Shown piece by piece: positions 34,763-43,084 of a stretch of 64,000 nt of DNA. Made by a program: the position numbers and the translations under genes. The stretch's first letter is position 1; every line of letters begins with the position of its first letter. Source of the DNA: Collimonas humicola. GTDB lineage: Bacteria > Pseudomonadota > Gammaproteobacteria > Burkholderiales > Burkholderiaceae_D. The notes beneath the pieces were generated by a model. The model was not told the origin of the DNA. It saw only the letters and a list, made by a program, of their open reading frames with translations, and searched no databases. The DNA lies in the NCBI RefSeq assembly GCF_018304945.1, contig NZ_JAGQEE010000001.1, positions 992,001 through 1,056,000 on the forward strand, read 5' to 3'.

Positions 34763-35171
34763 AATATATGCCTTTATGGAATGCTGCGTCGTACGATTTC
34801 AGTCTTACTGCTCAAAGCTCATTGTTGATGCAGAGTTATCCTATATTGCAGCTCTGTGGCCGAACGTTTAGCGTTTCAAATGAGCGGACCACTTCATGGA
34901 AGAGCTAGGTGTCATTTATCGCCGAGCCGCCTAGAGACTACAAACACCTGACACGGCCGACCCACCTTAGTTGACCCTCACAATTTCTTTCAAAAAAATG
35001 CCCGCAACCTATCGGTTGCAGGCACATTAAAGTCCATTAGGGATTAGGAGACTTACTGTCATGAAGAATGACGGACCAAATATAAAGCAAAATCAATCCG
35101 ATAGCATTAAGATAACATTAAGATGGCATTAAGGCAGGCCCGGGAGATGTCAGGTCAAGTTTGAACCAAAG
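34763..35171. other. Gap before repeat copy A
   Basis: No gene was seen in these 409 bases. They hold the retropepsin gene promoter and the minus-strand terminator at 34992-35024. Directly next to repeat copy A is an 11-base word, ATGTCAGGTCA, whose reverse complement occurs (10 of 11 bases) next to copy D. Confidence 0.4.
34992..35024 (-). terminator. Strong minus-strand terminator
   Basis: TGCCCGCAACC (34999-35009) pairs with GGTTGCAGGCA (35014-35024) around a TATC loop with one mismatch. On the minus strand it is followed by seven T residues (34998-34992). It would stop transcription coming from the oxidase-like gene and repeat copy A. Confidence 0.8.
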
Positions 35172-35286
35172 CAAATAATGGATAGCTACCATCGTCCGTT
35201 GCCGCTTTCGCGCGGAGGAAATCGGCAATCATCGACCGGCGCTCTACAAACTGCTTTGCCTTGCGCGCGACCTCACAGGCGGCTTC
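35172..35286 (-). pseudogene. Repeat copy A: 3' fragment of the XRE regulator gene
   Basis: Minus-strand translation gives KQFVERRSMIADF then RAKAATDDGSYPLF, matching the C-terminus of the intact regulator at 37277-37936 except for one inserted codon. It is in the same orientation as the intact gene. Together they bracket the 2-kb oxidase-like/NmrA/HxlR segment. Confidence 0.85.
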
Positions 35287-35368
35287 CACTCCCCTCCCCA
35301 AAAAAAAGATGCGCGATGAATGAGCGGAGTTGGCCGACTACAACCAACTTGTCAGCTTCTCTACCAGA

Positions 35369-35749
35369 TTACTTTCGACCGGCATTAGTTTTCACGTTCG
35401 TCAGAACGTTTGCGGTGAACGCTGCCAGGCCAATAGTGACGCTACCGGCAGAGATGGATACGATGGGAACTGCAGATGTATGACCGGTAAGCACCAAGCC
35501 GAGACCGAGCATGAAAAATGGCAGGCCGATGTTGTGCAACCAAAAATGAATTCGCGCGAGGAGCGTCAATGCCGCGGCCGGGTAAAGGTGATAAATCAAA
35601 CCCGCAAGCGCGAGCGAAGCCCATCCTAGCAAAGCGAGATGCGCATGGACTGGAGCCAAAACAAAGTTGTCGGTCGCCCCCATAAAGCCACCAAATAGCG
35701 CACCGACGAATAGATAGATCACTGCGATCTTGAGAAATCGAATACCCAT
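35369..35749 (-). CDS. Small membrane protein related to heme-copper oxidase subunit I
   Basis: About 126 residues from the ATG at 35749 (MGIRFLKIAVIYLF). There are four hydrophobic helices. FVLAPVHAHLALLGWASLAL and RIHFWLHNIGLPFFMLGL resemble the His-bearing helices of the NorB/CcoN superfamily, where HxH and HN.G positions bind haem. At a quarter of normal length it cannot be a full oxidase. Short proteins of this type occur as stand-alone membrane proteins of unknown role. Confidence 0.65.
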   Translation of the reverse strand: MGIRFLKIAVIYLFVGALFGGFMGATDNFVLAPVHAHLALLGWASLALAGLIYHLYPAAALTLLARIHFWLHNIGLPFFMLGLGLVLTGHTSAVPIVSISAGSVTIGLAAFTANVLTNVKTNAGRK

Positions 35750-35916
35750 TGAATCCTCCTGTGAAAACAAAAAACTGATCGTTGACACTACCAGCGAAAT
35801 CAATCAGTTGATCAGCGGCCAAGCTGCAGTGGCTGAGTGCAATCAACAGCTCAGCACAATGCGACGCGTCACCTTGGTTGACAATGCATTGATTTGGCGA
35901 CAGCACCAACAGTTAT

Positions 35917-36777
35917 CTACGCCTTAATTTCCGTTGCAATCGTCTCAGCCATAGGCGTTGTCGGTCGACCGATCAGTGCACTAAGCTGGCGCTTATCATC
36001 GAAAAGGCCACCTTGTGACGCGCCGCTGTCAGAATCTGCGAGCAGATCCGCGACTGGTTCGGGCAGACCAAAGCCCACGAGCGCCGATTTGTATTCCTCA
36101 CGCGGCAGGTTCATGTAATTGACCGTCTTGCCGGACTGCCGCGAGATTTCGGCCGCGAACTCCGACAAGGTGTAGGCAGTATCCCCCGCCAGTTCGTAGA
36201 CCCGTCCGGCTTGATCGGGAAGTGTCATCGCCAGAGCAGCCGCAGCGGCATAGTCAGCCCGCGAAGCCGAAGCAATTCCTCCGTCGCCGGCGCTACCCAT
36301 CAGCGCACCGTGAGCCAGCACCGTTGGAATTGAGATGGTGTAGTTTTCGGTGTACCAACCATTGCGCAACACAACGAATGGGATGGCTGAAGCTTTAAGC
36401 ATCGCCTCGGTTTGAACGTGGTCAGCCGCCAACCCCAAAGGAGTCGTGTTGGCGCGTAGAACGCTCGTGTATCCGATCAACTTGACTTCACAATCAATCG
36501 CCGCGTCAATTACGGCGCGATGGTGAGAGGCGCGCTGTCCGGGCTCGAGCTCGCTCGAAGATATAAGCAGTAGCTTATCCGCACCAGCAAACGCTACCCT
36601 AAGCGACGCCGGCTGTGTGTAATCAGCCTGACGGACTTGAACGCCGCGATTCGATAGGTCGGCCGCCTTCGCTGGATCGCGAACTACAGCGACGATGCTT
36701 GATGCGGGTTCCGAGCGTAAAAGGTTTTCAATTACCAGACGACCGAGCTGACCTGTGGCTCCTGTAACAACTATCAT
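35917..36777 (-). CDS. NmrA/QOR2-like NAD(P)-binding oxidoreductase
   Basis: 286 residues. The N-terminal dinucleotide loop is VTGATGQLG (TGxxGxxG type). KLIGYTSVLRANTTPLGLA lies at the active-site position of atypical SDRs. It matches NmrA-like NAD(P)H:quinone oxidoreductases (QorB/YtfG type), which reduce quinones. It is divergent from the HxlR gene. Such pairs are usually regulated by the HxlR protein in response to quinones or electrophiles (inference by analogy with QorR and YodB). Confidence 0.85.
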   Translation of the reverse strand: MIVVTGATGQLGRLVIENLLRSEPASSIVAVVRDPAKAADLSNRGVQVRQADYTQPASLRVAFAGADKLLLISSSELEPGQRASHHRAVIDAAIDCEVKLIGYTSVLRANTTPLGLAADHVQTEAMLKASAIPFVVLRNGWYTENYTISIPTVLAHGALMGSAGDGGIASASRADYAAAAALAMTLPDQAGRVYELAGDTAYTLSEFAAEISRQSGKTVNYMNLPREEYKSALVGFGLPEPVADLLADSDSGASQGGLFDDKRQLSALIGRPTTPMAETIATEIKA

Positions 36778-36866
36778 GACAAATTCCTTGGTTTGGTTGA
36801 GTAAGGCACTTACAATAAGGCATTACCTTACTTTCCATAAGTACGCACCGAAAGGTTAGTGTAGAG

Positions 36867-37280
36867 ATGGCAACGCAAACCAAACTGATCGCACCCGACT
36901 CCTTTTCCGCACAAGTCCGACGCGAGGGGCTCCCATCAACTGAATGCCCGTGTCGTGAGATGCTTAAAGACGTCACCAGTCCTTGGGGCATATTGCTGCT
37001 TATTGTGCTGATGGGCGAAGTTCGACGTTTCAGCGAGCTGCGCAGAATGGTCGGAGGTGTGAGTGAAAAAATGTTATCGCAAACCTTGAAACGCCTGGAA
37101 GCACACGGGTTGGTTCATCGGAAGTCTTATGGGACCGTACCGCCCCACGTGGAATATTCCTTGACTCCACGAGGAAGAGTTCTGGGCGAGAGAGTTGAAG
37201 CATTGGCCGATTGTATCGATACCATGCTTCCCGACAGTTTAGATGCACGGCGCCCACCCTCTTCGCCAAAACCCGTCTAA
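36867..37280 (+). CDS. HxlR-family regulator
   Basis: 137 residues with the HxlR winged helix. CPCREMLKDVTSPWGILLL carries the conserved N-terminal Cys, and RFSELRRMVGGVSEKMLSQT and GLVHRKSYGTVPPHVEYSLT follow. It would sense quinones or disulfide stress and repress the divergent NmrA-like gene. Its stop overlaps, tail to tail, the stop of the prophage XRE regulator (37277), so the cassette was joined exactly at that gene's end. Confidence 0.85.
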   Translation: MATQTKLIAPDSFSAQVRREGLPSTECPCREMLKDVTSPWGILLLIVLMGEVRRFSELRRMVGGVSEKMLSQTLKRLEAHGLVHRKSYGTVPPHVEYSLTPRGRVLGERVEALADCIDTMLPDSLDARRPPSSPKPV

Positions 37281-37936
37281 GTAAATAACGGATAGCTGCC
37301 GTCGTCTGTTGCCGCCTTCGCACGGAAATCGGCAATCATCGAACGACGTTCTACAAACTGCTTGGCGTTGCACGCGGCGTCGCCGGCGGCATCCACGGCA
37401 CTCTCCAGGATCGAACCCGCCAGGACATCGTTCTGGAATGCCTCGTTCTTGCGGCACACCCTATCGTACGCTTCCTGCAAGTGGCTGATTCGCAGGGTCA
37501 AGCTCTCCAGATGCGAACGCAATGGCGCCACCTCCCCCGCGTTCTTCAGCAGGACCGTGACCATCGCCGCAACGTTCTGCTCGACCGCTCCCTGCACCGA
37601 CCGCAGCACTGCCACTTGCTCGGCTGTGCGCGGATCCCGCTCTGGTTCATTTGACAGCCCCAGGAGGTAATCGGCACTCACCCCATAGGCGATGGCCGCA
37701 CGCACAATGAACTCTCGCGATACGCTGGCCTGACCGGCTTCAATCTTGGATAACTGCGACGAATTGCTATAGCCTAAAGTCTTCGCCGCTTCCCGCTGAT
37801 CCAGATGGTTGAGTTTTCTGGCCAGAATGAGCCGGCGGCAAATCTCCTCGCCTCTATCGCCAACCTGGGCGCCTGCGCCAGCACGCCGATCCACTGACGC
37901 CGAAAACGCCGCAATGTCATTAACGTATCCCATCAT
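37277..37936 (-). CDS. Prophage XRE-type regulator (parent of the 3' repeats)
   Basis: 219 residues. An XRE HTH lies at about 30-95 (RKLNHLDQREAAKTLGYSNS, SQLSKIEAGQASVSREFIV). A helical linker follows with a long coiled stretch (about 125-165), then a conserved C-terminal tail (QFVERRSMIADFRAKAATDD, GSYPLFT). GGAGG precedes the start codons (ATGATG at 37936). It is the last gene of the leftward early operon, where lambdoid phages carry a late-gene activator. Its last 60-180 bases recur at 35.2, 57.4 and 62.4 kb. Confidence 0.8.
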   Translation of the reverse strand: MMGYVNDIAAFSASVDRRAGAGAQVGDRGEEICRRLILARKLNHLDQREAAKTLGYSNSSQLSKIEAGQASVSREFIVRAAIAYGVSADYLLGLSNEPERDPRTAEQVAVLRSVQGAVEQNVAAMVTVLLKNAGEVAPLRSHLESLTLRISHLQEAYDRVCRKNEAFQNDVLAGSILESAVDAAGDAACNAKQFVERRSMIADFRAKAATDDGSYPLFT

Positions 37937-37970
37937 GCCCCTCCATTTTCATTTCGCTTTTCCAAATCGT

Positions 37971-38372
37971 TCATACGCCCAGCTCCAGACACTGCGCAGT
38001 CACTACGGCGACTGCAGCGCTAAATACGTTGATAGGAATGTGACTGAGCATTTCATCCAGTCCGCCGGCGGCGCAACGCAGCGATGCAGCCTCATCAGCA
38101 GATAGGCCAACCTTGCCAACCCTATCGAAGCGATCGCAGATTTCCAGCATGGTGCTGTTAGCTCTCGCCAGCGACTCGCCGCGGGCGCCGGTATTCCCCA
38201 TCGCCAGGAGCATCTTCGATAGCTGGTTGTACGCATCCGGACTTGGTTCGGCAATCAGCAGCTCGATTGCAAGTCGCAGCTCCAGCGCCAGGTCGTTGCG
38301 GGTGCATCGCATCATCGGAACGAATGCTCCTCTCGGCTTATATGCTTTGCGGGGTCTCTTAGTGCCAGCCAT
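37971..38372 (-). CDS. Hypothetical early phage protein
   Basis: 133 residues, soluble, with a basic N-terminus (MAGTKRPRKAYKPRGAFVPM) and a helical rest. The ATG overlaps the RusA stop by one base. No known domain. It lies where lambdoid phages often have antitermination or small regulatory genes. Function unknown. Confidence 0.6.
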   Translation of the reverse strand: MAGTKRPRKAYKPRGAFVPMMRCTRNDLALELRLAIELLIAEPSPDAYNQLSKMLLAMGNTGARGESLARANSTMLEICDRFDRVGKVGLSADEAASLRCAAGGLDEMLSHIPINVFSAAVAVVTAQCLELGV

Positions 38373-38854
38373 TACGAATTCCCCTCCACAGGGGTCGCGA
38401 TAACGGTGGCAGACGCGCGCGCGGCGTAATGCTTGCTCGCGACTATCCGAACTACCTGCGAGTCATCACCCCAAACAATGTTGTTGCACGCGTCCTTGAT
38501 ACCCTTGACCACGTTGTCCAAGTCAGGCTTGCTAGTTGGTCGCAGCTCGCCGGCAATCGCCAGGGCACGCTTCCCCTTGGAATAACTGGCAGGGACCTGC
38601 ATGTACAGGGCGACGTACAGCTCAACGGGTCCAGCCAACGGGCTGGCGCCACGCATCGCCGCCTTTGCCGCCCAGCTCACCCGCTGCTCGTAAGCTGCCG
38701 TCTTAGCCGGGGTGTATGCCTTGACGCCCTTCCCTACGCGAGCAAAGCGCGGGCGGCCTTTCGCCACCGGCTGGCCGTCCACGACGAAATTGATTACAGC
38801 CACAGGTGGACTTGATGCCCCCAACTCCAATTTGGCACCTTCAGTGCAAATCAT
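38372..38854 (-). CDS. rusA: RusA-family Holliday junction resolvase
   Basis: 160 residues. PVAKGRPRF and the RusA signature KPDLDNVVKGIKDACNNIVW, then GDDSQVV, supply the catalytic Asp residues and Lys. The enzyme cuts four-way junctions during phage recombination and replication. It overlaps the end of the replication gene by 14 bases. Length is close to the usual 120-150 residues. Confidence 0.9.
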   Translation of the reverse strand: MICTEGAKLELGASSPPVAVINFVVDGQPVAKGRPRFARVGKGVKAYTPAKTAAYEQRVSWAAKAAMRGASPLAGPVELYVALYMQVPASYSKGKRALAIAGELRPTSKPDLDNVVKGIKDACNNIVWGDDSQVVRIVASKHYAARASATVIATPVEGNS

Positions 38855-39827
38855 CTAGCCGGCCTTTCTGTTTAATCAATGCCTTCAAATTCAATCCATT
38901 CGGCTTGGTGCCGCGCTCATCGTCGGTTTTTTTACGGACAGCCGCGATTCTGCTTGGCGGCGGAAGTGGCACCTGGCCGCCGTTATCGATCGTCGCCTGC
39001 ACGCGCCCCTTGAAGGCCGGCATCGACTCTCCTGCCAGCGGCTTGAGTCCGAACTCAGCACCCTTGGCCATCACAGAATCATCAGTTGCCCACCACGCCC
39101 CTTGCCCTGCTGGCTTGCCCGCCACCAGTGGCTTCTCGTTGCGGCACCAGTTGCGCCAGGTCGCCGGCCAATCCGTCTTCTTGGCGGCCTTGCCGGCAAC
39201 GGCTACCCAGTAGTCTCGGAATTTGTCAGCAACGCGACGAACATGTTCCGGCGTCCAGGTCGGCTGCTCTTCCAGCGCCCAATCCCCCAAAGCTTTCGAC
39301 AAGGTCCAGTCTTTCGGCAAGCGCTTGCCGCGAGCGTCCTGACGATTCTCTGATGGTTCATGATGATTAGTGACGGTTATATGTGGGTGCAAAAGCTTTG
39401 CACCCTTTGCGTCGTCAGTTGCACCCTTTCTGCCTGGGGCTGCACCCTTTTGACCGTCAGTTGCACCCTTATTTTCTTGGGGTGCAATTTCTGCACCCTT
39501 TACAGAAATCTCTCCTATGGGAATTTTGGATAAGGGTGCAATATTTGCACCCTTCAGCCAATCAGTAGAAATACGATACTCGCGGCGGGCACCACGACCA
39601 CCATTCCCAAAGTTGACCAGGATCAACCATCCGCTCTTCTCCATCGCCCGTAACTGGTATTGCACGGTACGTTCCGACTGGCGCGTTTTATAGGCCAATT
39701 GCTCAATGGACGGATAGATACTGGTCCCGTCATCATGGGCATGATCAGCTAGTGCAAGGGCCAGCAGCATCTCACCACCGCCGTTTTGATAGCGCTCAAA
39801 CACCATCGACATAATACGAACACTCAC
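38841..39827 (-). CDS. Phage replication initiator (HTH, O-like)
   Basis: 328 residues from a GTG at 39827 overlapping the DUF1364 stop. The N-terminal winged HTH (LAYKTRQSERTVQYQLRAME) is typical of phage O/DnaD-like initiators. Residues about 90-145 contain four KGA-spaced heptads, the translated form of the DNA iterons. The C-terminal half has a conserved Trp-rich region (DWPATWRNWCRN) seen in phage replication proteins. It probably binds the iterons in its own gene and recruits host helicase (by analogy with lambda O). Confidence 0.75.
   Translation of the reverse strand: MSVRIMSMVFERYQNGGGEMLLALALADHAHDDGTSIYPSIEQLAYKTRQSERTVQYQLRAMEKSGWLILVNFGNGGRGARREYRISTDWLKGANIAPLSKIPIGEISVKGAEIAPQENKGATDGQKGAAPGRKGATDDAKGAKLLHPHITVTNHHEPSENRQDARGKRLPKDWTLSKALGDWALEEQPTWTPEHVRRVADKFRDYWVAVAGKAAKKTDWPATWRNWCRNEKPLVAGKPAGQGAWWATDDSVMAKGAEFGLKPLAGESMPAFKGRVQATIDNGGQVPLPPPSRIAAVRKKTDDERGTKPNGLNLKALIKQKGRLDDLH
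39385..39554. other. Candidate prophage replication origin: iterons inside the initiator gene
   Basis: The 10-mer (T/C)TGCACCCTT occurs in direct orientation at 39398, 39419, 39440, 39461, 39491 and 39545. The first four are spaced exactly 21 bases. Inverted copies lie at 39385, 39479 and 39532. Lambda-type phages place their ori iterons inside the O gene, so this array is the likely origin. The spacing fits two helical turns. Confidence 0.8.
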
Positions 39828-40273
39828 TAAATTGCCTCCATCAGTCCCAGGCCGCGCAAAATCGCATTCGTCCGCGCGACGCCGTTATAAAATAAATCGA
39901 TCATCACCTCGTAGCTCATGCCAACGGGGCGCTTTGCGCGGCCATCCAAGACGTCGTGACATCGACAGCAGCCATATGCCGCCTTCTCGTCTGGCGCCTT
40001 GATGCCATAGCCCTTCCCGTCCGCCAGAAAATTGGAATGACAGAGAACAGTCGTGTCGGTACGGTAGTTGCAAACGCCCGGAAATCGCAGCGTGCATTCC
40101 TTGTCGCGCGCGGAGGCGCGTATCTTGGTCAAAGGCTTGCGTCGAGCCTTGATAGGTTTCTTCGGCTTCGTGGATCGCTGAAAGGAGGAGCAAGACAGTA
40201 CACCGGTCAGACCGCGCGACATGGCAGTACGACGCATTGGCTTTGCGGAGGGTTTCATAGGACTTCGCTTCAT
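39827..40273 (-). CDS. DUF1364-family phage protein
   Basis: About 148 residues from the ATG at 40273 (MKRSPMKPSAK), which overlaps the Dam stop as ATGA; a longer start at 40336 would lie deep inside dam. Conserved positions ARDKECTLRFPGVCNYRTDT, CHSNFLADGKGYGIK and CCRCHDVLDGR match DUF1364, a Cys/His-rich phage family resembling HNH-like nucleases. It possibly processes recombination intermediates (family position next to rusA). Confidence 0.8.
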   Translation of the reverse strand: MKRSPMKPSAKPMRRTAMSRGLTGVLSCSSFQRSTKPKKPIKARRKPLTKIRASARDKECTLRFPGVCNYRTDTTVLCHSNFLADGKGYGIKAPDEKAAYGCCRCHDVLDGRAKRPVGMSYEVMIDLFYNGVARTNAILRGLGLMEAI

Positions 40274-41124
40274 GCGAACATCCGCTGCTGCGACTCTTCG
40301 GCGGCAAGCGCTGCAACACACGCCGGATTCAGCCAAACGACCTCCGTACGAATGGCGGTTCCCCGATTTGCGCTAGCTCTCGCTGAAACGGAACGTTTGA
40401 CCCAACCTGGCAACGCATCGTCATAAAGACGACTTGGATAGCCGTTGAGAACCACCATTCCCCGCACCTCAGATAGAAGCGCCAGCAATTCGATGTGATC
40501 ATCATTGGTCATTTCGTGCCGGTAATAGCGTGTACTACCGTTCATCACGCGAGTATCGTGCAGGTATGGCGGATCCACATAAAACAGGGCATCCTCTTTA
40601 TCCTGACTGCGAATCACGTCCAGCGCAGGACGATTTTCTAGCTGTACGCCTTTCAAGCGCTCAATGATCGGCGGTAGACACACCGGGTAGCGCTCCCAGT
40701 CCATCATCGCCGTACAATACTTCCGAGCGGTATCAATACGGAATCCAGAACTTCCCTTCGTGGCGCCAGCAGACCCAAAGCCCATTTGAGCGCGGATAAC
40801 GGTGCGACGCGCTATCTCAACCGGATCTGCAGCAGGCTGCCAAGCCAGGTCGAACTCCGCACGCGCGTATGGCGTTAGGCATAAAAGCTTGACCAATTGG
40901 GCGCTTTGACCTGGGTTCTGCAACACCCTAAACAGATTGACGATTTCGCCATCCAAATCGTTGTAAACCTCGGCATAGCTGCGCTCCTTCTGCAGCAACA
41001 CAGACGCAGCCCCACCGAAGGGCTCTATATACACGCGATGCGCAGGAAAAAAATTGATCAACCAAGGTGCCAAGCGGAATTTTCCGCCGTGGTATCGTAA
41101 AACAGGACGGGATGGTACTGTCAT
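40270..41124 (-). CDS. Phage Dam-type DNA N6-adenine methylase (D12 class)
   Basis: 284 residues. Motif I is IEPFGGAASVLL, with RYHGGKFRLAP near the N-terminus. The catalytic motif is DPPY (184-187, FYVDPPYLHD). The layout is that of D12-class Dam enzymes, which methylate GATC or related sites. It probably protects phage DNA or times replication. The start overlaps the 60-residue gene upstream (ATGA). Confidence 0.9.
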   Translation of the reverse strand: MTVPSRPVLRYHGGKFRLAPWLINFFPAHRVYIEPFGGAASVLLQKERSYAEVYNDLDGEIVNLFRVLQNPGQSAQLVKLLCLTPYARAEFDLAWQPAADPVEIARRTVIRAQMGFGSAGATKGSSGFRIDTARKYCTAMMDWERYPVCLPPIIERLKGVQLENRPALDVIRSQDKEDALFYVDPPYLHDTRVMNGSTRYYRHEMTNDDHIELLALLSEVRGMVVLNGYPSRLYDDALPGWVKRSVSARASANRGTAIRTEVVWLNPACVAALAAEESQQRMFA

Positions 41125-41303
41125 GCGCGCAACCTACACATCCTGCATAGATCGTCCCCGCGTGCGAACTGCCCCACACTCTTCCTCTTGCGGCATGCCC
41201 CTTTGCAGACTCGCTGGGCATGATTGAAAATAACCATCTTCGCCGTGCGTTCGGCATAGCGATCTGCCGCATGCCGTGGTTCACCTACAGACACAGGAAT
41301 CAT
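41121..41303 (-). CDS. Small basic Cys-rich early protein
   Basis: 60 residues, basic. Three Cys in the second half (KGACRKRK, DLCRMCRLRA) could bind zinc. Both ends overlap neighbours by 4 bases (ATGA), so it is almost surely translated. No family is recognised. Confidence 0.6.
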   Translation of the reverse strand: MIPVSVGEPRHAADRYAERTAKMVIFNHAQRVCKGACRKRKSVGQFARGDDLCRMCRLRA

Positions 41304-41473
41304 GTAGCCGCCATTTCACGTAGCTCCTTCTGGCGCGCGTGATACGCAACATGCCAACGCTCTGCTGCTTCAGAATTGAATGGATACCGGCAGACGCTCA
41401 CCGGCCTGCCCTGCTCCGCCGCTTCATGCGCGTGCTGGATGATGCCGGCGATGGATATAATTGGTTCGCTCAC
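41300..41473 (-). CDS. Small early protein with GTG start (57 residues)
   Basis: The GTG at 41473 overlaps the TGA of the YmfL-like gene (GTGA), and its own TGA overlaps the next ATG. The peptide starts MSEPIISIAGIIQHAHEAA and ends ARQKELREMAAT, with a helical, charged C-terminus. It fills an otherwise empty gap in a densely coupled operon. Function unknown. Confidence 0.6.
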   Translation of the reverse strand: MSEPIISIAGIIQHAHEAAEQGRPVSVCRYPFNSEAAERWHVAYHARQKELREMAAT

Positions 41474-41934
41474 GCTGCCACCTTCTCTTCCTCGCCGCGG
41501 CAGTAGATGCGGAAGGTCAGTGCAAGCAATTCCTGGGTATGCTTGTGGATTTCGTCACCAATGGCAGCCAAGTCAGCACGTTCCCGCTTGTCGATCTCTC
41601 CGTCTTCCGTTGCCTCGTTGAAGCGGCGTGACAACAGACCAATATGAGTGTGCAGCTTGTTGAACTTGCTCAGCAGTGCCTCATTGTCAATTTCACTTGA
41701 CGCCGGCAACATCACAAACACACCACCGCTTGCAGTTGCGACCGCCTCCGCGAACAGCGTCGTTCCCGACAATGACTGCATCTGCAATGCAGTCTCAACC
41801 CATAGTGATTGGCCCTTCTTTTCGTATATACGGTTTTCCAACGCATCTCGCGAGTACCCAAGGGCGCCGCACATCGCATCCCATCCGCCCGAAAATGCCT
41901 TGATCATGCCTAAATACGACTGACGTAAATTCAT
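41470..41934 (-). CDS. YmfL-like / CII-type phage regulator
   Basis: 154 residues. The N-terminal HTH-like part (LGYSRDALENRIYEKKGQSL) and SGTTLFAEAVATASGGVFVM match YmfL-family putative phage regulators, which replace CII in some lambdoid prophages. A helical C-terminus (about 85-150) could mediate oligomerisation. It is the second gene of the leftward early operon, the CII position. Confidence 0.75.
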   Translation of the reverse strand: MNLRQSYLGMIKAFSGGWDAMCGALGYSRDALENRIYEKKGQSLWVETALQMQSLSGTTLFAEAVATASGGVFVMLPASSEIDNEALLSKFNKLHTHIGLLSRRFNEATEDGEIDKRERADLAAIGDEIHKHTQELLALTFRIYCRGEEEKVAA

Positions 41935-42001
41935 CCCTACATTCCCTCTTTGTGGTGGTTATTATTTGGAGCAACTATGGCTATAGTTCTGCCATGAGAA
42001 A

Positions 42002-42277
42002 TCAGTCACAAAATTCTGAGAACGCTGAAAATTTTCGTAGCTTGATTGCATGCCGGCCGGTAGCACTTCCCTGAAAGGAGTTACCGAATATGTCCGGCCG
42101 CAGATCAAAACGAGTTATTTCCATTTCAACAGCATTCTCGATTGGAATACAACGACCCGAAGGCGGCTTCCCTCTTGCAACCCATTGCTGAACAGCTTGA
42201 GGACTTACTCCAAGCATTCGCGCCAGTGACGTTTGGCCGCCCGCGATGTGGCAAGCCTTCTCAATTGAAGTTTTCAT
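42002..42277 (-). CDS. Cro-like repressor (YdaS family)
   Basis: 91 residues. GGQTSLARMLGVSPQAVQQW and RCIPIENAVEMEITRFDLRP are the YdaS/Cro HTH and tail signature (IE.A....TR..LRPD). It is divergent from the CI gene, with operators between, so it should act as the lytic-side repressor. The last 25 residues are extra relative to the family. Confidence 0.85.
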   Translation of the reverse strand: MKTSIEKACHIAGGQTSLARMLGVSPQAVQQWVARGKPPSGRCIPIENAVEMEITRFDLRPDIFGNSFQGSATGRHAIKLRKFSAFSEFCD

Positions 42278-42288
42278 CGCATCATTTT

Positions 42289-42349
42289 AAAGTTTAACTT
42301 GTATTGATACAAGTATTTCTTTAGATGCTATTTACAAGGTACGCTTGTA
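42289..42349. promoter_or_regulatory. CI/Cro operator region
   Basis: The palindrome ACTTGTA-N4-TACAAGT lies at 42297-42314 and a second one, TACAAG-N5-CTTGTA, at 42333-42349. The first overlaps AAAGTTTAACTTG (42289-42301), which also occurs at 47585. TTGATA (42304) and TGCTAT (42326) with 16 bases between could be the CI promoter. The sites lie between divergent cro and cI, as expected for a lambdoid switch. Confidence 0.75.
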
Positions 42350-42360
42350 CACTTCTATCC

Positions 42361-43047
42361 ATGGAATTCAAACATCGGCTCAAACAATTGTTGGATGCAA
42401 AAGACAGCGGAAATATGACTGCGCTGGCGACGCATTGTGGCGTCTCGCCACAAGCTGTCCAACAATGGGTAATGAAAGGTCTGATGCCGCGCAAGAAACG
42501 ATTGGAGTCAATTGCTCAATATTTTGGCATTTCCGAATCTGATCTGATGTACGGAGGAGAAGCCCCCGCAAACTTAGGGACTTCCGTCGTGATCTCTCAT
42601 CACGACCAAAAAGAAAAATCGAAGGAAATAGAAATTCGGCAATACAACACAGGTGGGGCGATGGGCCATGGCGTTTTATTGCGCGATCAGCCAGGGGTAA
42701 TTCAAAGTTGGCACGTAAGTCCAGAATGGATTCAAAAGAACGTAAAGCAACACACAGGAGTAGATAATTTAGCCATCGTCACCGGATTTGGCGATTCCAT
42801 GCGAGGCATGTTTAATCCAGGTGACCCACTTCTTGTGGATCGAGGTGTGCAAACCGTTGAGTTCGATTCTGTTTATTTTTTTAGAGTTGGTGACGAAGGT
42901 TTTATCAAGCGACTGCAACGAATACCGGGTGAAGGAATTATCGCTATATCAGAGAACAAAGCATACAAAGAATGGACCATCAAACCAGAAATGGATTTTG
43001 AGGTCCTAGCTCGAGTTCTTAAAGTTTGGTGCAGTACAGATTTCTAG
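42361..43047 (+). CDS. CI-like repressor (HTH + S24 peptidase domain)
   Basis: 228 residues from the ATG at 42361 (MEFKHRLKQLLDAK); an upstream in-frame ATG at 42325 is less likely because it would place the start inside the operator. The N-terminal HTH is THCGVSPQAVQQWVMKGLMP. A LexA/S24-type C-terminal domain holds the nucleophile Ser in GFGDSMRGMFNPGD and the Lys in GFIKRLQRI. This is the RecA-responsive maintenance repressor of lysogeny. It converges with the Mrr-nSTAND3 gene. Confidence 0.9.
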   Translation: MEFKHRLKQLLDAKDSGNMTALATHCGVSPQAVQQWVMKGLMPRKKRLESIAQYFGISESDLMYGGEAPANLGTSVVISHHDQKEKSKEIEIRQYNTGGAMGHGVLLRDQPGVIQSWHVSPEWIQKNVKQHTGVDNLAIVTGFGDSMRGMFNPGDPLLVDRGVQTVEFDSVYFFRVGDEGFIKRLQRIPGEGIIAISENKAYKEWTIKPEMDFEVLARVLKVWCSTDF

Positions 43048-43084
43048 AATCTCTCCTGCTGTAATCATTTGAGTCCCCATGCGT

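Noticed and set aside
39385-39554. CRISPR-like repeat array
   Set aside because: Repeats are 10-mers with short, partly inverted spacing inside a coding gene, as in phage iterons. No cas genes are present.
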